Assembly (NCBI RefSeq): GCF_012641365.1
Contig: NZ_JABAIM010000002.1
Span: 310,001-374,000, forward strand
Direction: 5' to 3'
From: Leeia aquatica
Lineage (GTDB): Bacteria > Pseudomonadota > Gammaproteobacteria > Burkholderiales > Leeiaceae
DNA length: 64,000 nt
The position numbers and the translations under genes are program-made. Below the pieces are notes generated by a model, which was not told where the DNA came from, did no database searches, and worked only from the letters and a program-made list of their open reading frames with translations. This document shows positions 51,868 to 60,375 of the stretch, piece by piece. Numbering within the stretch: position 1 is the stretch's first letter; every line of letters starts with the position of its first letter.

Positions 51868-52467
51868 TTAACCCTCCGCCTGCAGCGCAGCCTGCACCGC
51901 CGGGCGGGCCGCAATCGCCTGCATGTAGTGCTGCAGATGCGGCAAGTCCGTCAAGTCCAGCTGCACATAGGCGGCCCAGCGGGTCACCACAAACAGATAA
52001 GCATCGGCCACCGAGAAACGCTCACCCTGCAGGAATTCACGCCCCGCCAGCACACTGTCCAGCCAGACATACTTCTTGCGCAGCAGAGCTGACAGTACCT
52101 TCTTGGCCTCCGCATTGACCTGTGGATTAAACAGCGGTGTATACGACTTGTGCAGCTCGGTGCTGATGTAATTCTGCCATTCGACCACCCGCACCCGATC
52201 CAGGCTACCGGCTGCAGGCAGCAATGCCTGGCCGGGCTGACTGTCGGCCAGATACTGGGCGATCACCGGGCCTTCGCTCAGGTACTCGCCATTGGCCAGC
52301 TGCAGCAAAGGCACCTGCCCCTTCGGATTCAGCTGGTACAGGTCTTCGCCCTGGGCGGTACGGTGCTGGTTGAGGTCGACCCGTACCAGGTCCAGCGACA
52401 TACCCAGCTCCCGCGCGACGATGTGTGGGGCCAGTGAGCAGGCATTGGGAGAGTAAAACAGTTTCAT
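51868..52467 (-). CDS. gstA: Glutathione S-transferase (beta-class)
   Basis: A 199-residue bacterial beta-class GST. It opens MKLFYSPNACSLAPHIVARE, with the catalytic Cys10 of this class, then PKGQVPLLQL (cis-Pro). The C-terminal helical domain has the FSVADAYLF N-capping motif. It conjugates glutathione to electrophiles. ATG 52467 is the standard start. Divergent from a LysR gene at 52593 and upstream of the nitronate monooxygenase, 3 bases apart. Confidence 0.92.
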   Translation of the reverse strand: MKLFYSPNACSLAPHIVARELGMSLDLVRVDLNQHRTAQGEDLYQLNPKGQVPLLQLANGEYLSEGPVIAQYLADSQPGQALLPAAGSLDRVRVVEWQNYISTELHKSYTPLFNPQVNAEAKKVLSALLRKKYVWLDSVLAGREFLQGERFSVADAYLFVVTRWAAYVQLDLTDLPHLQHYMQAIAARPAVQAALQAEG

Positions 52468-52592
52468 GGCATGACTCCCGTCGGTGAGGGTTAACCGGTC
52501 AGCACGGCACCGGGCAGGACACATGCTATGCCTTGCGCTGGCACAGAAAAATCAGTAATCATGCACAATATTCATTACATCATGTAATCAAT

Positions 52593-53549
52593 ATGGCACG
52601 GCACTTTGATGAAGTGATGCTGGGTAGCATCGAACTGTTTTGCACAGTGGCAGAATGTGGCAGTTTTACGGCGGCCGCCGTCAAATCCGGGCTGGGGCAA
52701 CCTGCAGTCAGCCGCAGCATCAGCCGCCTGGAACAGCGGCTGGGGGTCAAGCTGTTTGAGCGCACCACCCGCCGCATCAACCTGACCGATGCCGGGCAGC
52801 ACTACTACCAGCAATGCCGCGATGCCCTCTCGCAGATCAATGCCGCCGAGCGCGCACTGGCCGATGCACAGCGCACCCCCAGCGGCATCGTGCGCCTGAG
52901 CCTGCCGACGCCCCTGGGCCATTACCGCATCCTGCCCTTGCTACCGGCTTTTCACGCCCGCTATCCGCAGGTAGAGCTGGAGATCCAGCTCAGCAACCAC
53001 AATGTGGACTTCGTAGTCGATGGTTTTGATCTGGCCGTACGCGGCCGCCCGCCCAAGGACTCCGGGCTGGTGTCACGGCCTCTGCTGGATGCCGAACTGG
53101 TGGTGGTCGCCTCACCCGACTATGTGCTGCGACACGGTGCGCCGAACACTCCGGATGCACTGCTGCAGCATCAGTGTATCCAGTTTCATCTACCCAGCAG
53201 TGGCCAATTGATCAGCTGGCTTTTCCAGCAGGAGGGGCGCGCCTTCAGCCTGCCCACGCAGGGTGCACTGCGCTGCAGTGACGACCTGCTGGGCTGTGTG
53301 ACGCTGGCACGGGCAGGTGGTGGCATCCTGCAAACCTATCGCTTCATCGTCGAGCATGATTTGCAGAACGGACGTTTGCTGGAGTTGCTGCCCGACTATG
53401 GCGGACGCAGCCGCCCGTTCTCCCTGCTCTACCCGCGCCAACCTCACATGCCCCAGCGCCTGCGGGTCCTGATCGACTGGCTGCTGGCAGCGTTTGCCCC
53501 GCCGCAGGCCAGCCCGCTCAGCCCACCGGCAGCGGGGCAATCCGCTTGA
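52593..53549 (+). CDS. LysR family transcriptional regulator
   Basis: A 318-residue LysR protein; HTH FTAAAVKSGLGQPAVSRSISRLE (about 20-42), effector domain from about 92. It is a paralogue of the LysR at 24253-25179, sharing the ELFC and TYRFIVE-DLQNGRL segments. It is divergent from the gst operon (125-base gap), its likely target. Its 3' end overlaps by 32 bases the Lrp gene on the other strand. Confidence 0.92.
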   Translation: MARHFDEVMLGSIELFCTVAECGSFTAAAVKSGLGQPAVSRSISRLEQRLGVKLFERTTRRINLTDAGQHYYQQCRDALSQINAAERALADAQRTPSGIVRLSLPTPLGHYRILPLLPAFHARYPQVELEIQLSNHNVDFVVDGFDLAVRGRPPKDSGLVSRPLLDAELVVVASPDYVLRHGAPNTPDALLQHQCIQFHLPSSGQLISWLFQQEGRAFSLPTQGALRCSDDLLGCVTLARAGGGILQTYRFIVEHDLQNGRLLELLPDYGGRSRPFSLLYPRQPHMPQRLRVLIDWLLAAFAPPQASPLSPPAAGQSA

Positions 53550-53988
53550 TCGGCTCCAGCGCCACCGTGGTCTTGACGGAACGCACACAGGGAAGATTCA
53601 TCAGCTTGTACATCACAAAGCGGGACAGGGACGGCAGGTCCGCCACCACCACCCGCAACCAGTAATCCGCCTCACCGGTCACCGCATACGCCTCCAGTAC
53701 CTCAGGCAGGGTAATGATGGCATCAGCAAATTCGCGTACCGCCACTTCGCCGTGGCGCTCCAGCCAGACGTAGGTAAACGCCAGCACCGACAGCCCCACC
53801 CGTTCCGGCCGCAGGCTGACCCGATAGCCCTCCACCACGCCGGTTTCTTCCAGCCGCTGGATACGACGCCCGATCTGGGAAGCCGACAGCGGAATCTGCT
53901 GTGCCAGTTTCTGATGAGTGGCGCGCGCGTCCTTCTGCAGCGCGTCTAAAATAAGGTAGTCGAAGCGGTCCAGTTCAATCACGCTCAT
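53518..53988 (-). CDS. Lrp/AsnC family transcriptional regulator
   Basis: A 156-residue Lrp-type regulator: N-terminal HTH (about 8-60; LAQQIPLSASQIGRRIQRLEETGVVEGY) and a C-terminal RAM domain (about 70-150; GEADYWLRVVVADLPSLSRFV). Divergent from phhA across 127 bases; it probably senses an aromatic amino acid and controls the phenylalanine hydroxylation genes. ATG 53988 is preferred to 53997. Confidence 0.9.
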   Translation of the reverse strand: MSVIELDRFDYLILDALQKDARATHQKLAQQIPLSASQIGRRIQRLEETGVVEGYRVSLRPERVGLSVLAFTYVWLERHGEVAVREFADAIITLPEVLEAYAVTGEADYWLRVVVADLPSLSRFVMYKLMNLPCVRSVKTTVALEPIKRIAPLPVG

Positions 53989-54115
53989 ATTACGCACATT
54001 TTAGCCTTGATATGCATCAGTAAAGCATGAACCTGCCATCATGTGCAAACATTGCGGCATCTCCGCATCGCAGAGCGTTTAAGCTAGTGAGCTCTTACTT
54101 GCCAGAGGTCACCCC

Positions 54116-55006
54116 ATGGAAAGCGCAAACGTCTACAAGGTTCCGGACATCACTGTCGAAAAGAACCAGGGTCTGCAACACGCCGATGACTTCACCATGG
54201 CGCAGCCGTTCGAGCGTTATACGGCGGAAGATCATGCCATCTGGCATCAGCTCTATCTGCGGCAAAGCGCCCTGCTGCCAGGCCGAGCCTGTGAGGAATT
54301 CCTGCAGGGCATGCAGCAGCTGGATGTGGCGCCCGACCGGGTACCCGACTTCGATCACCTCAACCGCAAGCTGGCACAAGCCACCGGCTGGCGTGTGGTG
54401 GCGGTGCATGGCCTGATCCCGGACCATGTGTTCTTTGATCATCTGGCCAACCGCCGTTTTCCGGTCACCTGGTGGCTGCGCGATGCCGCCCGTCTGGATT
54501 ATCTGCAAGAGCCGGATGTCTTTCATGATCTGTTCGGCCATGTCCCCCTGCTGATCAACCCGGTGTTCGCTGACTACCTGCAAGCCTACGGTCAGGGCGG
54601 CCTGAAAGCGGCGTCGCTCGGTGCCCTGCCGATGCTGGCCCGCCTGTACTGGTATACCGTCGAGTTTGGCCTGATCCAGACCACGTCTGGCCTGCGCATC
54701 TACGGTGCGGGCATCCTGTCCAGCAAGAGTGAATCCATCTATTGCCTGGACAGTGCCAGCCCGAACCGGGTGAAGTTTGATCTGGCGCGTATCATGCACA
54801 CCCGCTATCGTATCGACACCTTCCAGAAAACGTACTTCGTGATCGACAGCTTCCAACAACTGTTCGATGCAACGGCACCGGACTTCACCGAGCTGTACCA
54901 CAGCCTGCAAGGCAGCCCGATTCTGGGTGCCGGGGAACTGGCAAGCGACGATGTGGTCCTTAACCGGGGCACGGGTGAGGGCTGGTCGGACACGGCAGAC
55001 GCTTGA
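54116..55006 (+). CDS. phhA: Phenylalanine 4-monooxygenase
   Basis: A 296-residue pterin-dependent hydroxylase converting phenylalanine to tyrosine with tetrahydropterin and O2. The Fe ligands are His137 and His142 ([13 protein letters not shown]) and Glu183 (WYTVEFGLI); the pterin loop GLIPDHVFF (99-107) and the WWLRD substrate segment are intact. It closely resembles the Chromobacterium enzyme from memory, in length and in sequence. It heads an operon with the pterin carbinolamine dehydratase and an SDR that may recycle the cofactor. Confidence 0.96.
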   Translation: MESANVYKVPDITVEKNQGLQHADDFTMAQPFERYTAEDHAIWHQLYLRQSALLPGRACEEFLQGMQQLDVAPDRVPDFDHLNRKLAQATGWRVVAVHGLIPDHVFFDHLANRRFPVTWWLRDAARLDYLQEPDVFHDLFGHVPLLINPVFADYLQAYGQGGLKAASLGALPMLARLYWYTVEFGLIQTTSGLRIYGAGILSSKSESIYCLDSASPNRVKFDLARIMHTRYRIDTFQKTYFVIDSFQQLFDATAPDFTELYHSLQGSPILGAGELASDDVVLNRGTGEGWSDTADA

Positions 55007-55017
55007 AAGGATTCCTT

Positions 55018-55308
55018 ATGCTGGAAAAGATGAACCGCGAGCAGGTCGCGGCCATGCTGGACACCCTGCATGGCTGGCAGACCAATGAAGAAGCCACTGC
55101 CATTGAGAAGGACTTTACCTTTCAGGACTTCAGCGAAGCGTTTGCCTTCATGAGCCGGGTGGCGCTGTTTGCCGAGAAGCACGACCACCACCCGGAGTGG
55201 TTCAACGTCTACAATCGGGTACACATCCGGCTGAATACCCACGATGCGGGTGGCCTCACCTCGCGTGACGCGCAGATGGCCCGGTATATTGAAGAGATTT
55301 GCGGTTAA
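55018..55308 (+). CDS. phhB: 4a-hydroxytetrahydrobiopterin (pterin-4a-carbinolamine) dehydratase
   Basis: A 96-residue PCD/DCoH protein with the catalytic EKHDHHPEW motif (about 53-61) and [16 protein letters not shown] near the C-terminus. It dehydrates the 4a-carbinolamine left by the hydroxylase, giving quinonoid dihydropterin. AAGGA precedes ATG 55018 by six bases, 11 bases after the phhA stop. Confidence 0.95.
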   Translation: MLEKMNREQVAAMLDTLHGWQTNEEATAIEKDFTFQDFSEAFAFMSRVALFAEKHDHHPEWFNVYNRVHIRLNTHDAGGLTSRDAQMARYIEEICG

Positions 55309-55327
55309 GCCCAATCAGGAGTGCAGC

Positions 55328-56023
55328 ATGAGCATGTTGGCAGGCAAGGTAGTGATCATTGCAGGAGGCTTCGGCTTTCTGGGTATGGCGGTAGCGGCGG
55401 CAGCCCAGGCGCAGGGCGCGCGGGTGGCGCTGCTGGGTCAAACCCGCGATGCGGTGCCCACGCGCACCGACAGCCTGCTGCCACTGCCCGGCGTGGACCT
55501 GACCGACTTGCCCGCCTGCCAGCATGCCGTGCAGCAGGTGCTGCAGCAGTTTGGCCGTCTGGATGGGCTCATCAATGTGGCGGGTGGCTTTCGCTATGAA
55601 ACCCTGAGCGAGGGTGATGTGTTGAGCTGGGACCTGATGTACCAGATGAACCTGCGCACCGCGCTGACCATGAGCAAGGCGGTATTGCCCACCTTGCTGA
55701 CGCAGGGTCAGGGCCGTATTGTCAATATCGGTGCCAATGCGGCAACACGCGGCAGCGCGGGCATGGGCGCCTACACCGCCAGCAAGGCGGGGGTGGCACG
55801 GCTGACCGAGAGTCTGGCGGATGAACTGAAAGCCCGTGGCATCACCGTCAACGCCGTGCTGCCGGGTATCATCGACACCCCGGCCAATCGCGCCGACATG
55901 CCGGATGCAGATACCAGCCGCTGGGTCGCCCCGGCAGACATTGCTGCGGCCATCCTCTTCTTGCTATCAGACGCGGCCCACAAGATCACCGGTGCCTCCC
56001 TGCCCGTGACCGGCAGCCTGTGA
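55328..56023 (+). CDS. QDPR-like SDR, probable quinonoid dihydropteridine reductase
   Basis: A 231-residue SDR with GGFGFLG (13-19), NVAGGF (83-88) and YTASK (149-153). The C-terminal half follows the eukaryotic quinonoid dihydropteridine reductase as I remember it: VLPGIIDTPANRADMPDADTSRW (177-199) compared with VLP...LDTPMNRKSMPEADFSSW, then a GSL ending. Lying 19 bases after phhB, it would regenerate tetrahydropterin from quinonoid dihydropterin, closing the cycle. A plain SDR of other function cannot be excluded. Confidence 0.75.
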   Translation: MSMLAGKVVIIAGGFGFLGMAVAAAAQAQGARVALLGQTRDAVPTRTDSLLPLPGVDLTDLPACQHAVQQVLQQFGRLDGLINVAGGFRYETLSEGDVLSWDLMYQMNLRTALTMSKAVLPTLLTQGQGRIVNIGANAATRGSAGMGAYTASKAGVARLTESLADELKARGITVNAVLPGIIDTPANRADMPDADTSRWVAPADIAAAILFLLSDAAHKITGASLPVTGSL

Positions 56024-56625
56024 TGCGTCGTCTGTGCCTGGCGGGGTTGTTGCTGGCGACGTCAGCTTTGCATGCTGAAAGTCTGGAAGACAAGCTGAAG
56101 ACACAGCTGGCGCAATTTTACCAGCTGGAGGTGGTCAACTCAGTACCCCTGACGACACCGCAGGACTTGCGGCAAATACAGGATGCGGTCACTCCTTCCC
56201 TGTTCCGCGCGCTGCAGCAGATGGTCGCGGCACAACAGCGCTGCGGTGAAACCGCTGCCCAGGACGAAAAACCACTGGGTTTTGAAACCAGCGTGTTCAG
56301 CACCCTCTACGAAGGCTATAGCGAGGCCACGCTGGTCGCCCTCCAGCCGCAGAATAGCCAGCACCTGCAGGCGATCATGGCCTTTGCCTATCGGGACAGC
56401 AGCAGTCCGGAGGCACGCTGGCATGATCAGCTCAGCCTGCGACGGGTGGGCACCCGGTGGCGGATCGACGACATCCAGTTCAATGTGGCTTATCAGCAGT
56501 CCCCCGCCCTGCACAACAATGGCTGGCTGGCCAGCGGCACCCTGCGGCAGACCCTGCAGTCGTTCATGCAGGAAGCGCGTGGCTGCGTGCGCCCGTCTGC
56601 CCGCCACACCCCGGCAGCAAAATAA
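56023..56625 (+). CDS. Hypothetical exported protein, 200 residues
   Basis: Signal peptide MRRLCLAGLLLATSALHA (cleavage near 18), then a domain resembling DUF3828/NTF2-like secreted proteins (LQPQNSQHLQAIMAFAYRD, RRVGTRWRIDDIQFNVAY). Starts within the SDR stop codon (TGATG), so it belongs to the phh operon, though a role in the pathway is unclear. Its last 62 bases overlap, antisense, the TetR gene. Confidence 0.65.
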   Translation: MRRLCLAGLLLATSALHAESLEDKLKTQLAQFYQLEVVNSVPLTTPQDLRQIQDAVTPSLFRALQQMVAAQQRCGETAAQDEKPLGFETSVFSTLYEGYSEATLVALQPQNSQHLQAIMAFAYRDSSSPEARWHDQLSLRRVGTRWRIDDIQFNVAYQQSPALHNNGWLASGTLRQTLQSFMQEARGCVRPSARHTPAAK

Positions 56626-57217
56626 AAAACTGATCCAGCACCCGCAGGCAGTGTTCCAGCGCCTGCTCTGGCGGGATGGCCCATTCTTCCAGGTGGCGGT
56701 CCACCGCCATGCGGGCCAATCCATAGGCCTGTGCACGAAACATCAGCCGCGCCTGCTCCAGCGCAAAGCCGGGGTGTTGCCCGTAGCGCGCCTGCAGCAG
56801 GGCATCCATCTGCCCCATCACCGCCTCACTTTGCGCCAACAGCGTGGGAGACTGCGCCAGATTAAACAGGCTGCGATCTGAAATCACCATGAACTGGGCC
56901 GGGTTGGCGATCGCCCAGCGCAAGTAGCCCACCCCCATGGCCTGCAAGCGCCCTTCCGCTGGGGCCGCTTCGACTTCCCGAGCAATGTCTGCCACAAAAC
57001 GCTGCATGCCTTGCTCGGCGATAGCAGCCAGCAGTGCGTGCTTGCTGTCAAAGTGGCGGAACGGTGCCGCAGGGGACACCCCCACCCGTCGAGCCACATC
57101 CCGCAGCGACCAGGCACTCATGCCTTGCTCGATGACCAGTGCCAGCGTGGCATCCAGCAAGGCTTGTCGGAGTTGCCCGTGGTGGTAACGGGTTCGCGGG
57201 GTAGTGTCTGCTGCCAT
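56564..57217 (-). CDS. TetR/AcrR family transcriptional regulator
   Basis: A 217-residue TetR regulator: HTH (about 14-60; LRDVARRVGVSPAAPFRHFDSKHALLAAIAEQG) and a TetR_C ligand domain. The start at 57217 lacks the hydrophobic run of the longer reading. Two TGTAA-N7-TTACA operators lie in the divergent gap, so it controls both itself and the membrane protein at 57316. Confidence 0.9.
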   Translation of the reverse strand: MAADTTPRTRYHHGQLRQALLDATLALVIEQGMSAWSLRDVARRVGVSPAAPFRHFDSKHALLAAIAEQGMQRFVADIAREVEAAPAEGRLQAMGVGYLRWAIANPAQFMVISDRSLFNLAQSPTLLAQSEAVMGQMDALLQARYGQHPGFALEQARLMFRAQAYGLARMAVDRHLEEWAIPPEQALEHCLRVLDQFFILLPGCGGQTGARSHALPA

Positions 57218-57250
57218 GAGCGGGCCTGAAAAGAATTGGATTCCCGTTAT

Positions 57251-57302
57251 TGTAATCAATGTTTACATCACTTACACTCCTCAAATGTAATCATTGCTTA
57301 CA
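57251..57302. promoter_or_regulatory. Two TetR operators TGTAA-N7-TTACA
   Basis: TGTAATCAATGTTTACA (57251-57267) and TGTAATCATTGCTTACA (57286-57302) are inverted repeats of the same form, 35 bases apart, in the gap between TetR and the ferric-reductase-like gene. Near-identical sites on both sides of a probable promoter are typical of TetR control. Confidence 0.85.
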
Positions 57303-57315
57303 TAAGGAGTAGCAC

Positions 57316-57927
57316 ATGCAACACTGGCACCGTGGACACACCTTCTGGCTGATCTGCACCTTGGGGATTGTTGCTGGCATTACTGCCATACTGTGGGATG
57401 CCCACACGCTGGAGCTCGCCTTGCGTAGCTGCGTGCGGTTGACGGCGCGTAGCTCGCTGGCGCTGTTTCTGCTGACATTCTGCAGTAGCGCCCTGCATAC
57501 CCTGTGGCCAAGTGCATTGACCCAAACCCTGCTCCGCTACCGGCGGCAGTTGGGCCTGAGCTTTGCGACCTCGCACCTGATTCATGCCTGCCTGTTCATT
57601 CAGCTGGGGTTACTGAATCCAGTACTCGGTAAAGAAGTCTTTGCCGCACCAATGTTGATTCTGGGCGGTAGTGGTTACTTGATGATCGCCTTGCTGGCGG
57701 CCACCTCCAATGAGGCTGCCATCCGCATGCTGGGCGGTGCCTTGTGGAAACGACTGCATACCTTTGGCGTTTATTGGCTATGGCTGCTGTTTGTGCTGAC
57801 GGTAGGCAAACGCCTGGCACAGGGCCCGCTGTACAGTGCCATGCTGGCAGCCTTGCTCATTGGGCTGGTATTGCGGCTGTGGGGGCAGCGGCAGCTGAGG
57901 GCTCGGATCGCGGCAGCCGCCAGTTAA
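57316..57927 (+). CDS. Ferric-reductase-like transmembrane protein
   Basis: A 203-residue inner-membrane protein with about six helices; RQLGLSFATSHLIHACLFI and KRLHTFGVYWLWLLFV contain the His pairs (His in SHLIH and HTF) of heme-binding ferric reductase-like domains (MsrQ/YedZ type). It may bind heme and transfer electrons across the membrane. TetR operators precede it. Possible partners outside the window are unknown. Confidence 0.7.
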   Translation: MQHWHRGHTFWLICTLGIVAGITAILWDAHTLELALRSCVRLTARSSLALFLLTFCSSALHTLWPSALTQTLLRYRRQLGLSFATSHLIHACLFIQLGLLNPVLGKEVFAAPMLILGGSGYLMIALLAATSNEAAIRMLGGALWKRLHTFGVYWLWLLFVLTVGKRLAQGPLYSAMLAALLIGLVLRLWGQRQLRARIAAAAS

Positions 57928-57930
57928 ACC

Positions 57931-58818
57931 TCAGCAGCTTTTCAGCGTCAGCGTGTCCAGTGGTTTGGACTGCTGACGCGCAGCACCGGCAGGCACCAGC
58001 TTCATCAGAATGAAAGACAGCAAGATCAGGCTGATACCCGCCATCTGCCAGCCATTGAGGTGCTCGCCCACCAGCAGGATGCCCAAGGATACCGCCACCA
58101 CCGGATTGCTGAGCGACAGCATGCCCATCATCTGTCCTGACAGACGGCGTACTCCCCAAAACCATATCGCATTGGCCAGTACCGTATTGCCAACCACCAG
58201 CCACAGCAGGCCGGGCGCTTGCTGCAGGGTTGGCAGCGGCATCGGCCCGGCCCACAGCCAGGCCACCGGCAGCAACAGCACGCCCCCCAGCAGCAACTGC
58301 CAGCCCACCAGAGGCAGCACATCCTGTACCGGCCAGCGCTCCATCCACAGTGTGGACTGCGCAAACAGCAAGGTTGCCGCCAGTGCAGCCGCCACCCCCA
58401 GCAGGTCCAGATGGCTGGACGGATTCAACAGCAGCATGACCCCCAGCAAACCCAGCACGGCCAACCCCAGCCAGACGGGCGCAGGCCGTTGCCCGGTCTG
58501 GAGCCAGCGCAGCAGCAGCATCTGCAGCGGGAGCGTGGCCCCCAGCGTACCGGCCACCGCCCCCGGCAGGCGATAAGCCGCCAGAAACAGCAGCGCAAAA
58601 AACACGGTGACCCCGCTCAGGGTCAAGGCCAGCATGCGCGGCCAAGGCAGTGGCAGACGACGCAGGCTGCTCGGTCGCAACAGCAACAGGATCAACCCGG
58701 CAGGCAAGGCACGCCAAACGGCCAGCCAGATCGGTGGATAGCCTTTAAAAAACAGGGCAGCCGCCGCGTAGGTGCTCCCCCACAGCATGGGGGCCATGAT
58801 GGCCAGCAAGATCGGCAT
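57931..58818 (-). CDS. EamA/DMT family transporter
   Basis: A 295-residue drug/metabolite transporter with ten helices in two EamA repeats (about 5-130 and 150-280; APMLWGSTYAAAALFFKG, SNPVVAVSLGILLVGEHLNGWQMAGISLILLS). It exports metabolites or drugs. ATG 58818 is chosen over TTG 58833 because GAGTGAG sits before it. Divergent from a MarR gene across an AT-rich operator region. Confidence 0.9.
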   Translation of the reverse strand: MPILLAIMAPMLWGSTYAAAALFFKGYPPIWLAVWRALPAGLILLLLRPSSLRRLPLPWPRMLALTLSGVTVFFALLFLAAYRLPGAVAGTLGATLPLQMLLLRWLQTGQRPAPVWLGLAVLGLLGVMLLLNPSSHLDLLGVAAALAATLLFAQSTLWMERWPVQDVLPLVGWQLLLGGVLLLPVAWLWAGPMPLPTLQQAPGLLWLVVGNTVLANAIWFWGVRRLSGQMMGMLSLSNPVVAVSLGILLVGEHLNGWQMAGISLILLSFILMKLVPAGAARQQSKPLDTLTLKSC

Positions 58819-58831
58819 ATTTTGCTCACTC

Positions 58832-58855
58832 AATAAGTATCTTATTTATTAGATA
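58832..58855. promoter_or_regulatory. AT-rich inverted repeats, candidate MarR operator
   Basis: AATAAG (58832-58837) and CTTATT (58841-58846) form perfect arms around TAT; TATCT/AGATA (58838-58842, 58851-58855) overlap them. It lies just upstream of the DMT start and 94 bases before the MarR start. Confidence 0.45.
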
Positions 58856-58948
58856 TTTTAACATGAGATAATTCAAACAAAAAATATTTCAGTAATAAGA
58901 TAAAATCGGCAGACACTGGCATGGCATGCCAGCACACAAGGAAGAACC

Positions 58949-59464
58949 ATGTCTCAGCAGGATCATGTGGACCAGGTACTGGCGCAGTGGCAACAGCAGC
59001 GGCCAGACCTCGACCCCAGCAGCACTGGCATTTTTGGTCGCCTCAATCGTATGTCGCAGATCGCCATGCGCCAGATCGAAAGCGTGATGCTGCGGCATGG
59101 CCTCAAGAGCAGTGAGTTTGATGTACTCGCCACGTTGCGCCGCCACAACTGCCCGCTCACCCCAACTGCGCTGTATCGCACCATGATGCTGACCTCAGGC
59201 GCCGTCACCGGTCTGGTAGACCGGCTGGAAGCACGCGGGCTGGTGGAGCGCATCGCCTCGCAGGAAGACCGCCGCAGCCTGCTGGTGCGTCTGACCCCGG
59301 CGGGCCATGCCTTGATCGACCAGGCCATGAATGATCACCTGGCCAACCAGCAACAGATGCTGGCTCCCTTCAGCCCTGCACAGCGGGAGCAGCTGGCCAT
59401 GCTGTTGCGGCAATGGTTGCTGCTCAATGAGCAGGATGTCACAAACCCTGCTGACAAAAACTGA
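58949..59464 (+). CDS. MarR family transcriptional regulator
   Basis: A 171-residue MarR protein: LKSSEFDVLATLRRHNCPLTPTALYRTMMLTSGAVTGLVDRLEARGLVER winged helix (about 51-103), DRRSLLVRLTPAG wing. It likely represses the divergent DMT exporter and itself. VOC and EVE genes follow on the same strand. Confidence 0.92.
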   Translation: MSQQDHVDQVLAQWQQQRPDLDPSSTGIFGRLNRMSQIAMRQIESVMLRHGLKSSEFDVLATLRRHNCPLTPTALYRTMMLTSGAVTGLVDRLEARGLVERIASQEDRRSLLVRLTPAGHALIDQAMNDHLANQQQMLAPFSPAQREQLAMLLRQWLLLNEQDVTNPADKN

Positions 59465-59532
59465 CAGCATGGGCGGCTATGCTTGCGCCATCGACCACCC
59501 AGCCCGGGTGGTCCACACCCAGGAGCAAACGC

Positions 59533-59898
59533 ATGAGCCCGAATTTTCTGATTCTCTATGTTGACCAACCGCAACGCAGCGCCAGCTTCTACAGCCAGCT
59601 GCTGGACAAGCCGGTGATCGACGCTTCCGAAACCTTTGCCCTGCTGCCACTGGATAACGGCTGGATGCTGGGCCTGTGGTCTCGTCATACCGTGGAACCG
59701 GCAGCACTCAATACCGGAGGCGGCGCGGAAGTCTGCTTTGCACTGGACAGCCGCGAGGCGGTGGATACCTACTACCAGCGCTGGACCAGCATGGGGCTGA
59801 CCATTCTGCAGCAGCCAATCCGCATGGACTTTGGCTATACCTTTACGGCGCAAGACCCGGATGGCCAGCGCCTGCGCGTCTTCGTGGTGGAGGACTAA
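59533..59898 (+). CDS. VOC family protein
   Basis: A 121-residue vicinal-oxygen-chelate fold protein (NFLILYVDQPQRSASFYSQLLD, LLPLDNGWMLGLW, FTAQDPDGQRLRVF). Metal ligands are not clear, so it may be a binding protein rather than an enzyme, as in bleomycin-resistance-like proteins. AGGAG is eight bases before ATG 59533. It sits between a MarR gene and the EVE gene, 3 bases from the latter. Confidence 0.85.
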   Translation: MSPNFLILYVDQPQRSASFYSQLLDKPVIDASETFALLPLDNGWMLGLWSRHTVEPAALNTGGGAEVCFALDSREAVDTYYQRWTSMGLTILQQPIRMDFGYTFTAQDPDGQRLRVFVVED

Positions 59899-59901
59899 GC
59901 G

Positions 59902-60375
59902 ATGAAATACTGGATTGCGGTTGCATCCGCCGAGCACGTTCGCCGTGGGCTGGCCGGGGGCTTCATGCAGGTCTGCCATGGCAAGGCGGCCCCGTTGCGC
60001 CGCATCCAGCCGGGTGACTGGGTGAGCTACTACTCCCCCACCATCACCTTTGGCGGCAAGGACACCCTGCAGGCCTTCACCGCCATCGGTCGGGCGCTGG
60101 AGCCTGATCCGTATCAAGTGGACATGGGCGAAGGTTTCCACCCCTTCCGTCGGGATGTGGTGTGGAGCCCCGCTCAGCAAGATGCCGCCATTCGCCCTCT
60201 GCTCGACCAGCTCAGCTTCACCGCCGGTCAACGCAGCTGGGGCTACGCCTTCCGTTATGGCCTGTTCCCGGTTACGCAGGAAGACATGCGGCTGATCGCC
60301 CGCAGCATGCACAGCGAAGAGGCGGTGCAGCTGATAAGCGCTTATGCCTCCAGCTCACCCCACAAGGCCGCATAA
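59902..60375 (+). CDS. EVE-domain protein (UPF0310)
   Basis: A 157-residue EVE-fold protein: [70 protein letters not shown] domains belong to the PUA-like fold, bind modified bases and sometimes act in defence or RNA metabolism; here it stands alone. Three bases after the VOC gene. Its last 34 bases overlap, antisense, a minus-strand gene. Confidence 0.9.
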   Translation: MKYWIAVASAEHVRRGLAGGFMQVCHGKAAPLRRIQPGDWVSYYSPTITFGGKDTLQAFTAIGRALEPDPYQVDMGEGFHPFRRDVVWSPAQQDAAIRPLLDQLSFTAGQRSWGYAFRYGLFPVTQEDMRLIARSMHSEEAVQLISAYASSSPHKAA

